NCBI RefSeq assembly: GCF_003601975.1
Contig: NZ_QZWZ01000006.1
Span: 62,001 to 126,000 of the forward strand
Length of the DNA stretch: 64,000 bases
Reading direction: 5' to 3'
DNA from: Mesorhizobium waimense
GTDB lineage: Bacteria > Pseudomonadota > Alphaproteobacteria > Rhizobiales > Rhizobiaceae
The notes beneath the pieces were generated by a model. It worked only from the letters and a program-made list of their open reading frames with translations, made no database searches and was not told where the DNA came from. Shown here in pieces: positions 24,937 to 33,811 of this stretch (positions are counted from its first letter, which is position 1; the number at the start of each line of letters is the position of its first letter). The position numbers and the translations under genes are program-made.

Positions 24937-26031
24937 ATGGCGCAGAACGGTACCAGCGTTTCGATCCAGGACCTGTCGCTGAGTTTCGGCGTCATCTCGG
25001 TGCTGCACACGCTCAATCTCGATGTTGCCGAGGGTGAGTTCGTCGTGCTGCTCGGGCCGTCGGGCTGCGGAAAGTCGACCTTGCTCAACTGCATCGCCGG
25101 CCTGCTCGACATTTCCGAAGGCCGCATCTTCATCAAGGGCAAGAACGTCACCTGGGAGGAGCCCAAGGACCGCGGCATCGGCATGGTGTTCCAGTCCTAC
25201 GCGCTCTATCCGCAAATGACGGTGGAGCGGAATCTGTCCTTCGGTCTGCGGGTCGCCGGCGTGCCCAAGGACGAGATCGCCAAACGCATCGCCCGTGCCG
25301 CCGAGATCCTGCAGATCGAGCCGCTTTTGCAGCGCAAGCCGTCGGCGCTCTCGGGCGGCCAGCGCCAGCGCGTGGCGATCGGGCGCGCGCTGGTGCGCGA
25401 CGTCGACGTCTTCCTGTTCGACGAGCCACTTTCCAACCTGGACGCCAAGTTGCGAGCGGAACTGCGCGTCGAAATCAAGCTGCTGCATCGCAAGCTGCAG
25501 AACACCATGATTTACGTCACCCACGACCAGATAGAGGCGATGACGCTGGCCGACCGGATCGCTGTCATGAAGGGCGGCGTCATCCAGCAGCTCGACGCGC
25601 CGCAGACCATCTACAACCGCCCGGTCAACCGCTTCGTTGCCGGCTTCCTCGGCTCGCCGGCGATGAACTTCATGGATGGCAGGCTGGAGAAGGATGGCGG
25701 CGACTGGCACTTCGCCGCCGAGGACGTGCGTATCCCGCTTGCAACCTACGCCTTCGAGAAGGAGCCGACGCCGGGGCCGGCCGTATTCGGCATGCGCCCC
25801 GAGCATGTCGCCTTCAACAGCGGCGCCGGATGGCCGTTTGCGGCGACGGCCAATGTCGAGGTCGTCGAGCCGATGGGCTCCGACACGCTGGTCTGGCTAA
25901 AGCTTGGTGGGCAGAATTTCACCGTGCGGGTGACATCGGAGCGCACGCCAAACAATGCCGACACAGTCAGCATCGGCTTTGATCCGATGCGCGCCTCGCT
26001 CTTCGACGCCCAAACCGGCAGCCGCCTCTAA
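24937..26031 (+). CDS. Sugar ABC transporter ATPase (MalK/UgpC type)
   Basis: The 364-residue protein has Walker A GPSGCGKST, signature LSGGQRQRVAIGRA, Walker B VFLFDEPLSNLD and the H-loop YVTHDQIEAMT. The C-terminal regulatory OB-fold domain (about residues 240-364) includes FGMRPEHV. It energises the permeases encoded just upstream; the ATG comes five bases after the permease 2 stop. A GTG at 24931 would add two residues. Confidence 0.94.
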   Translation: MAQNGTSVSIQDLSLSFGVISVLHTLNLDVAEGEFVVLLGPSGCGKSTLLNCIAGLLDISEGRIFIKGKNVTWEEPKDRGIGMVFQSYALYPQMTVERNLSFGLRVAGVPKDEIAKRIARAAEILQIEPLLQRKPSALSGGQRQRVAIGRALVRDVDVFLFDEPLSNLDAKLRAELRVEIKLLHRKLQNTMIYVTHDQIEAMTLADRIAVMKGGVIQQLDAPQTIYNRPVNRFVAGFLGSPAMNFMDGRLEKDGGDWHFAAEDVRIPLATYAFEKEPTPGPAVFGMRPEHVAFNSGAGWPFAATANVEVVEPMGSDTLVWLKLGGQNFTVRVTSERTPNNADTVSIGFDPMRASLFDAQTGSRL

Positions 26032-26073
26032 CTTCTCCCAAGATCCATCCCCCAAGAGAAAACGGACAAGACG

Positions 26074-26820
26074 ATGAACTGGTCATTCCAACTTTACAGT
26101 GCCCGCAATTTTCAGCCCTGGACCGGCGTGCTCGAGATGCTCGGCAAGCTCGGCTACAAGCAAGTTGAAGGGTTCGGCGGCGTCTATGACGATCCCAAGG
26201 CGTTCCGTGCCGAACTCGACAAGAACGGGCTTTCGATGCCGACCGGGCATTTCTCGATCGATGCGCTGGAGAAGGATTTCGACGGCGTGCGCAGAACAGC
26301 CGACGCGCTCGGCGTCACGCTCATCATCTGCCCCTATCTGCTCGCCGAGCAGAGGCCGGCCGATGCCGCCGGCTGGCGGGGTTTCGGCGAGCGGCTGGCC
26401 AAGGTCGGCGAGACGGCCAAGAAGGCCGGCTACGGCTTTGCCTGGCATAACCATGATTTCGAGTTCAAGAAGCTCGCCGACGGTTCGGTGCCGCAGGACC
26501 ATATCCTGTCTGCGGCGCCCGACATTGGCTGGGAGATGGACGTCGCCTGGGTGGTGCGCGGTGGCGTCGATCCGCTGCCCTGGATCGAAAAGCACGGCAA
26601 GCGCATCAGCGCCGTCCATGTCAAGGACATGGCCAAGCCAGGCGAGGGGGTTGACGAGGACGGCTGGTCGGATGTCGGCCACGGCACGATCGACTGGGCC
26701 GGCCTGATCAAGGCCTTGCGCGCCAAGAGCGTCGCCAAGTACTACGTCATGGAACAGGACAACCCCAACGACATCGAACGCTTCGCCCGCCGCTCGCTCG
26801 CATCCGTCAAGGCTTACTAG
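26074..26820 (+). CDS. Xylose isomerase-like TIM-barrel protein
   Basis: The 248-residue protein belongs to the sugar phosphate isomerase/epimerase superfamily (COG1082). Likely metal ligands lie in FAWHNHDFEF, EMDVAWV, VHVKDMA and YVMEQD. Such proteins act as epimerases or isomerases, or as lyases on 3-keto-glycosides. Downstream of a CUT1 importer and 11 bases before a Gfo/Idh/MocA dehydrogenase, a role in a 3-keto-sugar route is plausible but not proven. No signal peptide is seen, so it is cytoplasmic. Confidence 0.85.
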   Translation: MNWSFQLYSARNFQPWTGVLEMLGKLGYKQVEGFGGVYDDPKAFRAELDKNGLSMPTGHFSIDALEKDFDGVRRTADALGVTLIICPYLLAEQRPADAAGWRGFGERLAKVGETAKKAGYGFAWHNHDFEFKKLADGSVPQDHILSAAPDIGWEMDVAWVVRGGVDPLPWIEKHGKRISAVHVKDMAKPGEGVDEDGWSDVGHGTIDWAGLIKALRAKSVAKYYVMEQDNPNDIERFARRSLASVKAY

Positions 26821-26831
26821 GAACAATCATC

Positions 26832-27974
26832 ATGGCAAAGAAACTGGGTATCGGCGTCATCGGCTGCGGCAACATCTCGAAGGCGTATTTCTCGCTGGCG
26901 CCACTGTTCCGCGGCATCGACATGCGCGCCTGCGCCGACATCAACATGGACGCGGCGAAGGCGCGGGCGAAGGAGTTCAAGCTGCGCGCCGAGACTGTCG
27001 ACGATCTGCTCAAGGCCGACGACATCGACATCATCGTCAACCTCACCATTCCGGCGGTGCACTACGAGGTGTCGAAGCAGATCCTCGACGCCGGCAAGCA
27101 CGTCTATTCGGAAAAGCCGTTCGTGCTGTCGATCAAGGAAGGGCTCGACCTGAAGAGCCGGGCGGAGAAAAAGGGGCTGCGCATCGGCTCGGCACCCGAC
27201 ACCTTCCTCGGCGGCGCGCACCAACTTGTCCGCAACCTGATCGACACCGGCGCGCTCGGCAAGATCACCAGCGGCACCTGCCATGTGATGGGCCACGGCA
27301 TGGAGCACTGGCATCCCAATCCGGACTTCTTCTTCCAGCCGGGCGCGGGTCCGGTGCTCGATATCGGACCCTATTACATCACCAATTTGATCCAGCTGAT
27401 CGGGCCGGTGAAGCAGGTGGCGGCGTTCGCTTCGATCCCGGCGACGGAGCGGACGATTTCGTCGAAGCCTCGCGCGGGCGAAAAAATCCCGGTCAAAACG
27501 CCGACGACCATCCACGGCCTGCTGGAGTTCGAGAACGGCGCCGTCATCACGCTCAACACCAGCTGGGACGTCTGGAGCCACGGCCATGCGCCGATGGAAC
27601 TCTATGGCGAGGCGGGCACAGCGTTCGTGCCGGATCCGAATTTCTTCGGCGGCGACGTGCGTCTCACCGAAGCGGCCAAGCCGGTCAAGAAACTGCCGAA
27701 ATGGAAACATCCGTTTGGTGTTCCCAATGAAATGCACGGACAAGGCATGATGGCCAACTACCGCACCGCCGGCCTTGCCGACATGGCAATCGCAATTGCC
27801 GAAGGGCGGCCGCATCGCTGCTCGATGGAATTGGCGCTGCATGCCGTCGATGTGATGACCGGCATATTGCGCTCAGGCGAAACCGGCAAGTTCGTCGCCA
27901 TGCAGACGACCTGCGAGCGGCCGGCAGCACTCGGCATCAAAGAAGCGAAGGCGCTCATGGCCAAGAAGAAGTAG
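26832..27974 (+). CDS. Gfo/Idh/MocA-family oxidoreductase
   Basis: The 380-residue protein has the N-terminal Rossmann motif IGVIGCGNISKAYF and the family's catalytic lysine motif SEKPFVLS (about residue 95), then the long beta-sheet substrate domain (residues about 125-360) with GPVLDIGPYYITNLIQL. Members oxidise sugars or sugar acids at C1 or C3 with NAD(P)+. Next to a TIM-barrel partner it may oxidise the imported sugar or disaccharide to a 3-keto derivative, as in ThuB-like systems; this is inference. Confidence 0.88.
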   Translation: MAKKLGIGVIGCGNISKAYFSLAPLFRGIDMRACADINMDAAKARAKEFKLRAETVDDLLKADDIDIIVNLTIPAVHYEVSKQILDAGKHVYSEKPFVLSIKEGLDLKSRAEKKGLRIGSAPDTFLGGAHQLVRNLIDTGALGKITSGTCHVMGHGMEHWHPNPDFFFQPGAGPVLDIGPYYITNLIQLIGPVKQVAAFASIPATERTISSKPRAGEKIPVKTPTTIHGLLEFENGAVITLNTSWDVWSHGHAPMELYGEAGTAFVPDPNFFGGDVRLTEAAKPVKKLPKWKHPFGVPNEMHGQGMMANYRTAGLADMAIAIAEGRPHRCSMELALHAVDVMTGILRSGETGKFVAMQTTCERPAALGIKEAKALMAKKK

Positions 27975-28004
27975 GTCGCAGCGATTATCGATAATTTTGA
28001 CATG

Positions 28005-28034
28005 ACCCTCTCCCTCTTCGCCAGGGGAGAGGGT
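28005..28034. repeat. Palindrome ACCCTCTCCC ... GGGAGAGGGT
   Basis: Perfect 10-bp arms with a 10-base loop, in the 139-base gap between the dehydrogenase and aldo/keto reductase genes. This CCCTCTCCC...GGGAGAGGG form is common between rhizobial genes, so it is probably a dispersed REP-like element rather than a site specific to this operon. Confidence 0.55.
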
Positions 28035-28113
28035 AAAGGGTGGGTGCGGGGCATGCTCATCGCGCACGCGATGACCGCGCCCGGTCTTGTTTCAGATATC
28101 GAGGATACTCCCC

Positions 28114-29160
28114 ATGCCCTATGTCGCCGCCGAAAACCGCTACGAGAAAATGATCTACAACCGCTGTGGGCGGTCCGGCCTGAAGCTGCCGGCAATCTCC
28201 CTCGGGCTGTGGCACAATTTCGGTAACGACACGCCGCACAAGACCAAACAGGCCATCGTGCGCAAGGCATTTGACCTCGGCATCACGCATTTCGATCTCG
28301 CCAACAATTACGGTCCGCCGCCCGGCTCGGCGGAGACCGCCTTCGGTGAAATATTGCGCACCGACTTTGCCGCCTATCGCGACGAGATGATCATCTCGAC
28401 CAAGGCCGGCTACGAGATGTGGGCAGGTCCCTACGGCGAATGGGGTGGGCGCAAATATGTGCTGGCCAGCCTCGACCAGAGCCTGAAGCGGATGGGACTC
28501 GATTATGTCGATATCTTCTATTCGCACCGCTTCGACCCCGATACGCCGCTGGAGGAGACGATGGGAGCGCTCGACCATGCGGTGCGCTCGGGCAAGGCGC
28601 TCTATGCCGGCATCTCGTCCTATAATTCGCAGCGCACGCGCGAGGCGGCCGACATCCTGAAGCAGCTCGGCACGCCCTGCCTCATCCACCAGCCGAGCTA
28701 TTCGATGCTCAACCGCTGGGTCGAGGAGGACGGGCTGCTCGACACGCTGGAAGGGCTCGGCGTCGGCTCGATCGTGTTCTCGCCGCTGGCGCAAGGCATG
28801 CTGACCGACAAGTATCTCGGCGGCATCCCTGACGGCAGCCGGGCTAGCCAGGGCAAGTCGCTGCGGCCCGCCTTCATCAACGACAAGTCCATCGATAACA
28901 TCAAGGCGCTGAACGCGATTGCTGGACGCCGCGGCCAGACGCTGGCGCAGATGGCGCTGGCCTGGGTGCTGCGCAAGGGCCGGGTGACCTCGGCGCTGAT
29001 CGGCGCCAGCCGGCCGGAACAGGTCGAGGATTGCGTCGGCGCGCTGAAGGCGCTCGACTTCAGCGATGCCGAACTCGCGGAAATCGATACCTACGCGCGC
29101 GAGGCCGACATCAATCTGTGGGCGGCCTCGGCCGAGCGCAAAGGTCCGCCAAGGAAGTAG
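28114..29160 (+). CDS. Aldo/keto reductase, YghZ/L-glyceraldehyde 3-phosphate reductase type
   Basis: The 348-residue protein closely follows the YghZ (AKR14) pattern: YNRCGRSGLKLPAISLGLWHNFG at the start, FDLANNYGPPPGSAE with catalytic Asp and Tyr, STKAGY with Lys and FYSHRFD with His, then GISSYN and IGASRPEQVEDCV. E. coli YghZ reduces L-glyceraldehyde 3-phosphate and methylglyoxal. Here it ends the sugar operon and is followed by a strong terminator. The ATG at 28114 was chosen because the family starts MPYVAAENRYEKM. Confidence 0.9.
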   Translation: MPYVAAENRYEKMIYNRCGRSGLKLPAISLGLWHNFGNDTPHKTKQAIVRKAFDLGITHFDLANNYGPPPGSAETAFGEILRTDFAAYRDEMIISTKAGYEMWAGPYGEWGGRKYVLASLDQSLKRMGLDYVDIFYSHRFDPDTPLEETMGALDHAVRSGKALYAGISSYNSQRTREAADILKQLGTPCLIHQPSYSMLNRWVEEDGLLDTLEGLGVGSIVFSPLAQGMLTDKYLGGIPDGSRASQGKSLRPAFINDKSIDNIKALNAIAGRRGQTLAQMALAWVLRKGRVTSALIGASRPEQVEDCVGALKALDFSDAELAEIDTYAREADINLWAASAERKGPPRK

Positions 29161-29178
29161 CTAAGCCGGCAAATATCG

Positions 29179-29206
29179 AAACGGCGGGAACATTCCCGCC
29201 GTTTTT
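29179..29206 (+). terminator. Rho-independent terminator of the sugar operon
   Basis: Perfect 12-bp arms AAACGGCGGGAA and TTCCCGCCGTTT, followed by further T residues (TTTTTACTT overall). It ends the plus-strand operon 21645-29160. The minus-strand protease gene stops just beyond it at 29219, so it could work in both directions. Confidence 0.85.
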
Positions 29207-29218
29207 ACTTGCTTGTTC

Positions 29219-30304
29219 TCAGGGCTTTTTCGCAGTGCCGGCACCAGCCTTGGGTGCGGCCGGGGCCGCTGCGGGACCGTTCATCTTTTCCTCGATCCAG
29301 CCCGTGTAGTTGGCCAGCCGCGTGTAGATGCCGTAGGCATTCTTATGGCCGCAGGCGGTGCTGCCGTCCGCAGGTCCCTCTCCCCAGGAGACGACGCCGA
29401 CCTGGACCGGACCGTCGGCGCCGGTCATGAACAGCGGGCCGCCGCTGTCGCCGTTGCAGGCGTCGCGTTCGCCGCTGGCGGTGCCGGCGCAGATCATGTT
29501 GCCGGTCAAAGGATCGGACATGTCGGCGGCAATGGCATTGGCGGCCGCGTCGATGCCCCTCGCCGAATAGCGCATGCGGCGGGCGAGATCGCTGAGCGCC
29601 GCTTTCAGGTCGCGCGCGTAGATGTCCTTGATGCCGGTGTTGCAGGTCGTGTTCGGCTCGAGATCTAGGTCGGCCACCATCAGCGCCGTCGGGAACGTTC
29701 CGTCCTGCATCTTGCCCCAGCCGATGACCGTGGTCTTGCCGGACTCGGGCGTTGCCTCGCGCGCGAGTTTGATAGTCGGCGCATCGGCCGGCTCGGCCAG
29801 CCGGATCAGGCCGAGGTCACTGTCCATCGTCTGCTCGCTATAGCCTTCGTTGACGATGACCTCCGCCGCCTTGTAGCGCTCGCCTTCGCTGAGCTCGGTG
29901 GCCCCGGTCAGCACGGTGATCGCGCCGGCCGAGATCGGCTGGCCGTTGTCGACAAGGCAATGCGCCGCCGTCAGAACCCATTGCGGGGCGATCAGGCTGC
30001 CGCCGCAGAATTGCGCGTCCGGCTGCGAGGCCGGGCTTTCGTCGAGCCTGTCGGTGGTCAGCAGCGCCACCTGGAACGGGTAGGCGCCCTTCTCGGCCTC
30101 CTTGCCGCCATAGACGCGATCGGCGCCGTCGGGGCTTTCGGCCTTGGCCTTCGCCCGGGCTTCCGCCACGCGCTTCATCGGCGAAACCGCGGCCTCCGGC
30201 CGGGCGGCTGCGTCGGCCGCATGAATGGCATTGACCGTCGCGAGCGCTGACATGCCGGCCAGCAATGCTGCGGCGAACGGCCTGAAGCGATGGATGATGT
30301 TCAA
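29219..30304 (-). CDS. Secreted trypsin-like serine protease
   Basis: The 361-residue protein has a signal peptide (NIIHRFRPFAAALLAGMSALATVNAIHA), a linker with charged residues, and an S1 domain that starts with a zymogen-like RVYGGKEAEKGAYPFQVAL. The catalytic triad is His115 (LTAAHC), Asp163 (DSDLGLIRL) and Ser287 (CNGDSGGP). An insertion with KDIYARDLKAALSDLARRMRY separates the Asp and Ser parts. A Pro/Ala tail follows the catalytic domain. TTG 30304 follows AGGAGGTCCAG. S1 trypsins of this type are uncommon in rhizobia. The substrate is unknown. It is divergent from a second protease gene. Confidence 0.88.
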   Translation of the reverse strand: MNIIHRFRPFAAALLAGMSALATVNAIHAADAAARPEAAVSPMKRVAEARAKAKAESPDGADRVYGGKEAEKGAYPFQVALLTTDRLDESPASQPDAQFCGGSLIAPQWVLTAAHCLVDNGQPISAGAITVLTGATELSEGERYKAAEVIVNEGYSEQTMDSDLGLIRLAEPADAPTIKLAREATPESGKTTVIGWGKMQDGTFPTALMVADLDLEPNTTCNTGIKDIYARDLKAALSDLARRMRYSARGIDAAANAIAADMSDPLTGNMICAGTASGERDACNGDSGGPLFMTGADGPVQVGVVSWGEGPADGSTACGHKNAYGIYTRLANYTGWIEEKMNGPAAAPAAPKAGAGTAKKP

Positions 30305-30692
30305 CTGGACCTCCTGAGACGTGCGTTCCTGAACAGGCCGGCCGGGTGCATGATCCGCCACCGGGGAACCGGTTCGACGACCGGTCGTGCGCCAATCCAA
30401 ATCGGCGCGACCGGTCATAAAACCGAATGCCACGTCTGCTAGTCGTGCCCGCGGGCAAAGCCTGCTCAAACCCTATAGCCCCCCACGGGCTACGTGGAAG
30501 CGATTTGTCGTTGCCAATGTTGGAATATTTTAGGCAGTATATCGCGGGGATGTTTTTGGCGGGGGCCTCAATTGACCGCACGGGGCAATAATCTGGTGTG
30601 CGCTACCGAAGCTCGGTTTTGGCGCTATCACGATCTCGACAATATTTCTCTATCTTGATCCAGTCCTTGCTGACTTTTGGGAGAGTCTCACC
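30305..30692. promoter_or_regulatory. Divergent promoter region between the two protease genes
   Basis: This 388-base stretch has no credible gene. It holds two copies of CGACCGGTC(G/A), at 30378-30387 and 30408-30417, exactly 30 bp apart; the first is a perfect palindrome. Between them is a second inverted element (TGCGCC ... GGCGCG). A regulator shared by the divergent proteases could bind here. The half nearest the second protease gene is less GC-rich, as expected of a promoter, but I cannot fix -35 and -10 boxes. Confidence 0.45.
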
Positions 30693-31802
30693 GTGACAAA
30701 ACTGACAAACACCATCATTGCGTCCGCATTGCTTTCCACCGCAATGTGGGCGATGCCCGCCTTCGCCGCCGATCCTGGCTCCGCGAATGCCGGCAACGGC
30801 GAAAGCATGCGCGATGCGACATCGGGCGACTACAAACCGGGCCGGGCAAAGCCGATCGTTACGCCGAAACTGACCGAGGACGAGGCCAGCCGCGCCGCGC
30901 CGCTAGCCGACGAGGCAATTGCGGTCAAATCCTATGGCATCGTCGGACGTTCCGCCGACGGCAAGGACATCAAGATCGATGCGAACGAGACACTGAAGGA
31001 CCTCATCATCAAGGAACTGAATGCGCCGGCAGACGGACAGAAATCCGACGCAACGTCGGGTCCGCAGAATACCGCGGATCCTGGCTTGCCGGAAGGCGAG
31101 GCCGGTCGTCAGGTCTTCGGCCCCGACGACCGCGAGCAGGTGAAGAACACCAAGACCTATCCGTTCTCGGCTATCGGCTATCTCGAAGCGAAGTCGCCGA
31201 AGACCGGCAGTTTCGGCAGCTGCTCGGCGACGCTGATCGGTCCGCGCACGGTGCTCACCGCTGCGCACTGCCTCTACAGCCACGAGGATGGTGGTTGGCT
31301 CGACGAGTATCTGTTCGTGCCGGGCCTCAACGGCAGCACCGCCGACGATGCGCCGTTCGGAGCCTTCGCCTATGAGAGCGCCTATATTCTCCAGGGTTTC
31401 ATCGACAATTATCAAGGCTATTACGGTTCGGTGATCCTATGGGATCTCGGCATCGTCACGCTGAAGCAGGATGTCGGCACCAATCTCGGCTGGCTGGGCT
31501 ATGCCAATTATGACGATCTCGGCGACTTCACCGCCAACATCGTCGGATATCCCGGCGACAAGCCGATGGGCACGATGTGGAAGGCAAGCTGCGAAGTGCA
31601 TGCAGAAAGCATCGGTACCGAGCATTTCCAGTATGATTGCGACACGTTTCCGGGGTCGAGCGGAAGCTCGGTCTATGCCTATGACAGTGGCGCAAAGCAG
31701 CGTGTCATCACCGGCGTGAACGTGGCCGAAAGCCCGGACGCGAACACCGCCGTGCGCCTGAACGCCGCCAACGTGCAATGGATCAACGGCCTCTACAAAT
31801 AA
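30693..31802 (+). CDS. Secreted glutamyl endopeptidase-like (V8-type) serine protease
   Basis: The 369-residue protein has a signal peptide ending AMPAFAADP and a long propeptide-like region (about residues 27-150). The S1B protease domain has His192 (LTAAHCL), Asp251 (WDLGIVTL) and Ser323 (FPGSSGSSVY). The domain resembles V8/glutamyl endopeptidases and the trypsin-like proteases of cluster S1B. It is initiated by GTG, with GGGAGAG upstream. A strong terminator follows at 31847. The long pro-region suggests that it is secreted as a zymogen. Substrate preference cannot be judged by eye. Confidence 0.88.
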   Translation: MTKLTNTIIASALLSTAMWAMPAFAADPGSANAGNGESMRDATSGDYKPGRAKPIVTPKLTEDEASRAAPLADEAIAVKSYGIVGRSADGKDIKIDANETLKDLIIKELNAPADGQKSDATSGPQNTADPGLPEGEAGRQVFGPDDREQVKNTKTYPFSAIGYLEAKSPKTGSFGSCSATLIGPRTVLTAAHCLYSHEDGGWLDEYLFVPGLNGSTADDAPFGAFAYESAYILQGFIDNYQGYYGSVILWDLGIVTLKQDVGTNLGWLGYANYDDLGDFTANIVGYPGDKPMGTMWKASCEVHAESIGTEHFQYDCDTFPGSSGSSVYAYDSGAKQRVITGVNVAESPDANTAVRLNAANVQWINGLYK

Positions 31803-31846
31803 GCCTCTCCGCTCCGCCGCGAAACACCGGCGAGAGCCATCAGAAG

Positions 31847-31881
31847 ACCGGCGATGGGAGCGATCCCGTCGCCGGTTTTTT
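31847..31881 (+). terminator. Rho-independent terminator after the V8-type protease gene
   Basis: ACCGGCGA ... TCGCCGGT with an inner GGGA/TCCC extension (13 pairs including one wobble), followed by six T residues. It ends the protease transcript before the MORN gene at 31972. Confidence 0.82.
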
Positions 31882-31971
31882 CGTACGGGCAAATGGCGCG
31901 TCGGGTGCGGGCTGCTTACTTGCGCCAGCTTGCGTGGCCGATTACGCTAGGCCATCCAAGGGGTTGGGGAT

Positions 31972-33810
31972 ATGGCGCGGGCAGGGACGATCTTCGGGAT
32001 CAGGGTGATTGCGGTCGCATCGATGCTGGCCGTGCTTATGGGCTCGGCGGCGTTCGCCGATCGCGCGGGTGCGCCGCAGGCTGGTGCCTGGGCGGAACGG
32101 GTGCAAATCCTCTACCAGAGCGATACGCGTTCAGTGCTGCGCAGGAGCGTAAAGGTATGGGATTTCAATCCGGAAAGGAACCTCGACTTTGTCTGGGAGC
32201 CGGCGGTCGGGCAGTCGCCCGACCGGACGATCGCCGACGACGGCACAGTCAGCGGCAAGGGCAGGTTGACCTGGCGGGTGCGTGGCTCGGCCAGCTACGA
32301 CCCCAAGACCATCTATTCGAGCTATTTCGGCGAGATCAGCAATGGTCGCCCCGACGGGCAGGGCCAGCTGGAGCTGCGCTCGGGCGAAGTGCTCGAGGGT
32401 CACTGGCGCGCCGGCAAGCTAGACGGCCAGGGCATCCATATCGATGCCGACGGCAACCGCTATGAGGGCGCGTTCGCTGCCGGCGTGCCGAACGGCCAGG
32501 GACGCCTGCTGTCGAGCACAGGCGAAATCTTTGCCGGCGTGTTTGTCGACGGACTGAAAAACGGCAAGGGCCGCACGCGGCTGCCGGGCGGCACCGTCTA
32601 TGAGTCCGATTGGGTCATGGGCAAGGAGACCGGCGGCGCGCGCCCCGACGCGCTGGCCGATGCCAGGGTGGGCGGGCTGCTCAAGGCGCAGGCCGGCGGC
32701 GGGGCCGCCGACAAGGTCGAGATCGGCGTCGCCGTCGACCAGCGCATGACCCAGCAGGCCGACATGCAGTACCAGCACCTGGTGCGCGACGAAGACATCG
32801 CGGTCTATCCGGTGTCGGATGAATACAACGACGCCTGGAACGGCACCGGGCAGATCCGCACAGGCAATGTCTATGAGGGCATGGACTGGGAGCAGGCGCC
32901 GGCTTTTGCCGAGGTCGATCTCAAGACGACCGACCAGACCAAGGTCAAGCTCGACAGTCTCGAAATGAAGGTCGCCGCCAGCGAAGCCTACCGCAAACCG
33001 ATGCTGTCGATCAGCGAGCATTTTGGCTGCGTCGGCTTCCGGCCGGATTTCTCGATCATCAACAATGGCTGGGGCGATGTGAAAGAGATGAAGATGTCGA
33101 TCCAGTTCACCAGGATCGACGAAGAGTACAACCCGACAGGCGAGCCGAGCCGCGTGTTCACCAAGGACATTGGTGATTTCGCCGACGGAGTCGACGTTTC
33201 GATCAAGAGTATTCTCGGCGAGGCCGGCGTCGATACCGCCAGCCTTGAAACAGGGCGGTTCCCGTGTGCATCGGTGGATGGCCTCAATGTCTGCCGCGCC
33301 CAGCTCACCAACAAGATCAGGTTTGGCGAAGTGCTGGACTATCTCGGCACTTTCAATCAAGCGGTGACGCTGAATGCAATCGGCAAGTTCGACTATTCCT
33401 GGACGGACGACCAGGGCAACGTCGTCCAGCAGAGCGAAGCGTTTCGCACGTCCATGACCATGGCCGTGTTCGAAGTTCCCGAATCGATGGCGGAATGCGG
33501 CGACGGCGGTGGCGGTTCGCCGGAAGCCATGCGCTACCAGAACGTCGAATTTCCGATCGGCAAGCACGACTACACCATCGCTATGCCGATGCGCGGCAAC
33601 AAGAAGTTGAGTTCCTATACGGCGCGGCTGAAGATGTGGTCGGCGATGTCGTCGATCCACAGGTTCAGCATCGCAGCTCACTTCGCGGACGGCTCGACGC
33701 GCGAGAGCAAACCGGTGACATTTTTCTATTTCCGACCGAAGGAATCGCTGTTCGAAACCAGGACCGCGCCGACGGCCTGCTACCTGCCTGCCGACATGCA
33801 GGGGTGCTGA
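31972..33810 (+). CDS. Exported MORN-repeat protein of unknown function
   Basis: The 612-residue protein has a signal peptide (VIAVASMLAVLMGSAAFA) and about four MORN repeats at roughly residues 120-220 (for example YFGEISNGRPDGQGQLELRS and YEGAFAAGVPNGQGRLL). A longer C-terminal part of about 350 residues with several cysteines (FGCVGFRPDF, FPCASVDGLNVCRAQL, ECGDG, CYLPADMQGC) resembles no family I recognise. MORN repeats usually mediate membrane or protein contacts. AAGGGG precedes the start. It converges with the operon that ends at 33812, one base away, and shares the locus with exported proteases. Confidence 0.85.
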   Translation: MARAGTIFGIRVIAVASMLAVLMGSAAFADRAGAPQAGAWAERVQILYQSDTRSVLRRSVKVWDFNPERNLDFVWEPAVGQSPDRTIADDGTVSGKGRLTWRVRGSASYDPKTIYSSYFGEISNGRPDGQGQLELRSGEVLEGHWRAGKLDGQGIHIDADGNRYEGAFAAGVPNGQGRLLSSTGEIFAGVFVDGLKNGKGRTRLPGGTVYESDWVMGKETGGARPDALADARVGGLLKAQAGGGAADKVEIGVAVDQRMTQQADMQYQHLVRDEDIAVYPVSDEYNDAWNGTGQIRTGNVYEGMDWEQAPAFAEVDLKTTDQTKVKLDSLEMKVAASEAYRKPMLSISEHFGCVGFRPDFSIINNGWGDVKEMKMSIQFTRIDEEYNPTGEPSRVFTKDIGDFADGVDVSIKSILGEAGVDTASLETGRFPCASVDGLNVCRAQLTNKIRFGEVLDYLGTFNQAVTLNAIGKFDYSWTDDQGNVVQQSEAFRTSMTMAVFEVPESMAECGDGGGGSPEAMRYQNVEFPIGKHDYTIAMPMRGNKKLSSYTARLKMWSAMSSIHRFSIAAHFADGSTRESKPVTFFYFRPKESLFETRTAPTACYLPADMQGC

Positions 33811-33811
33811 A

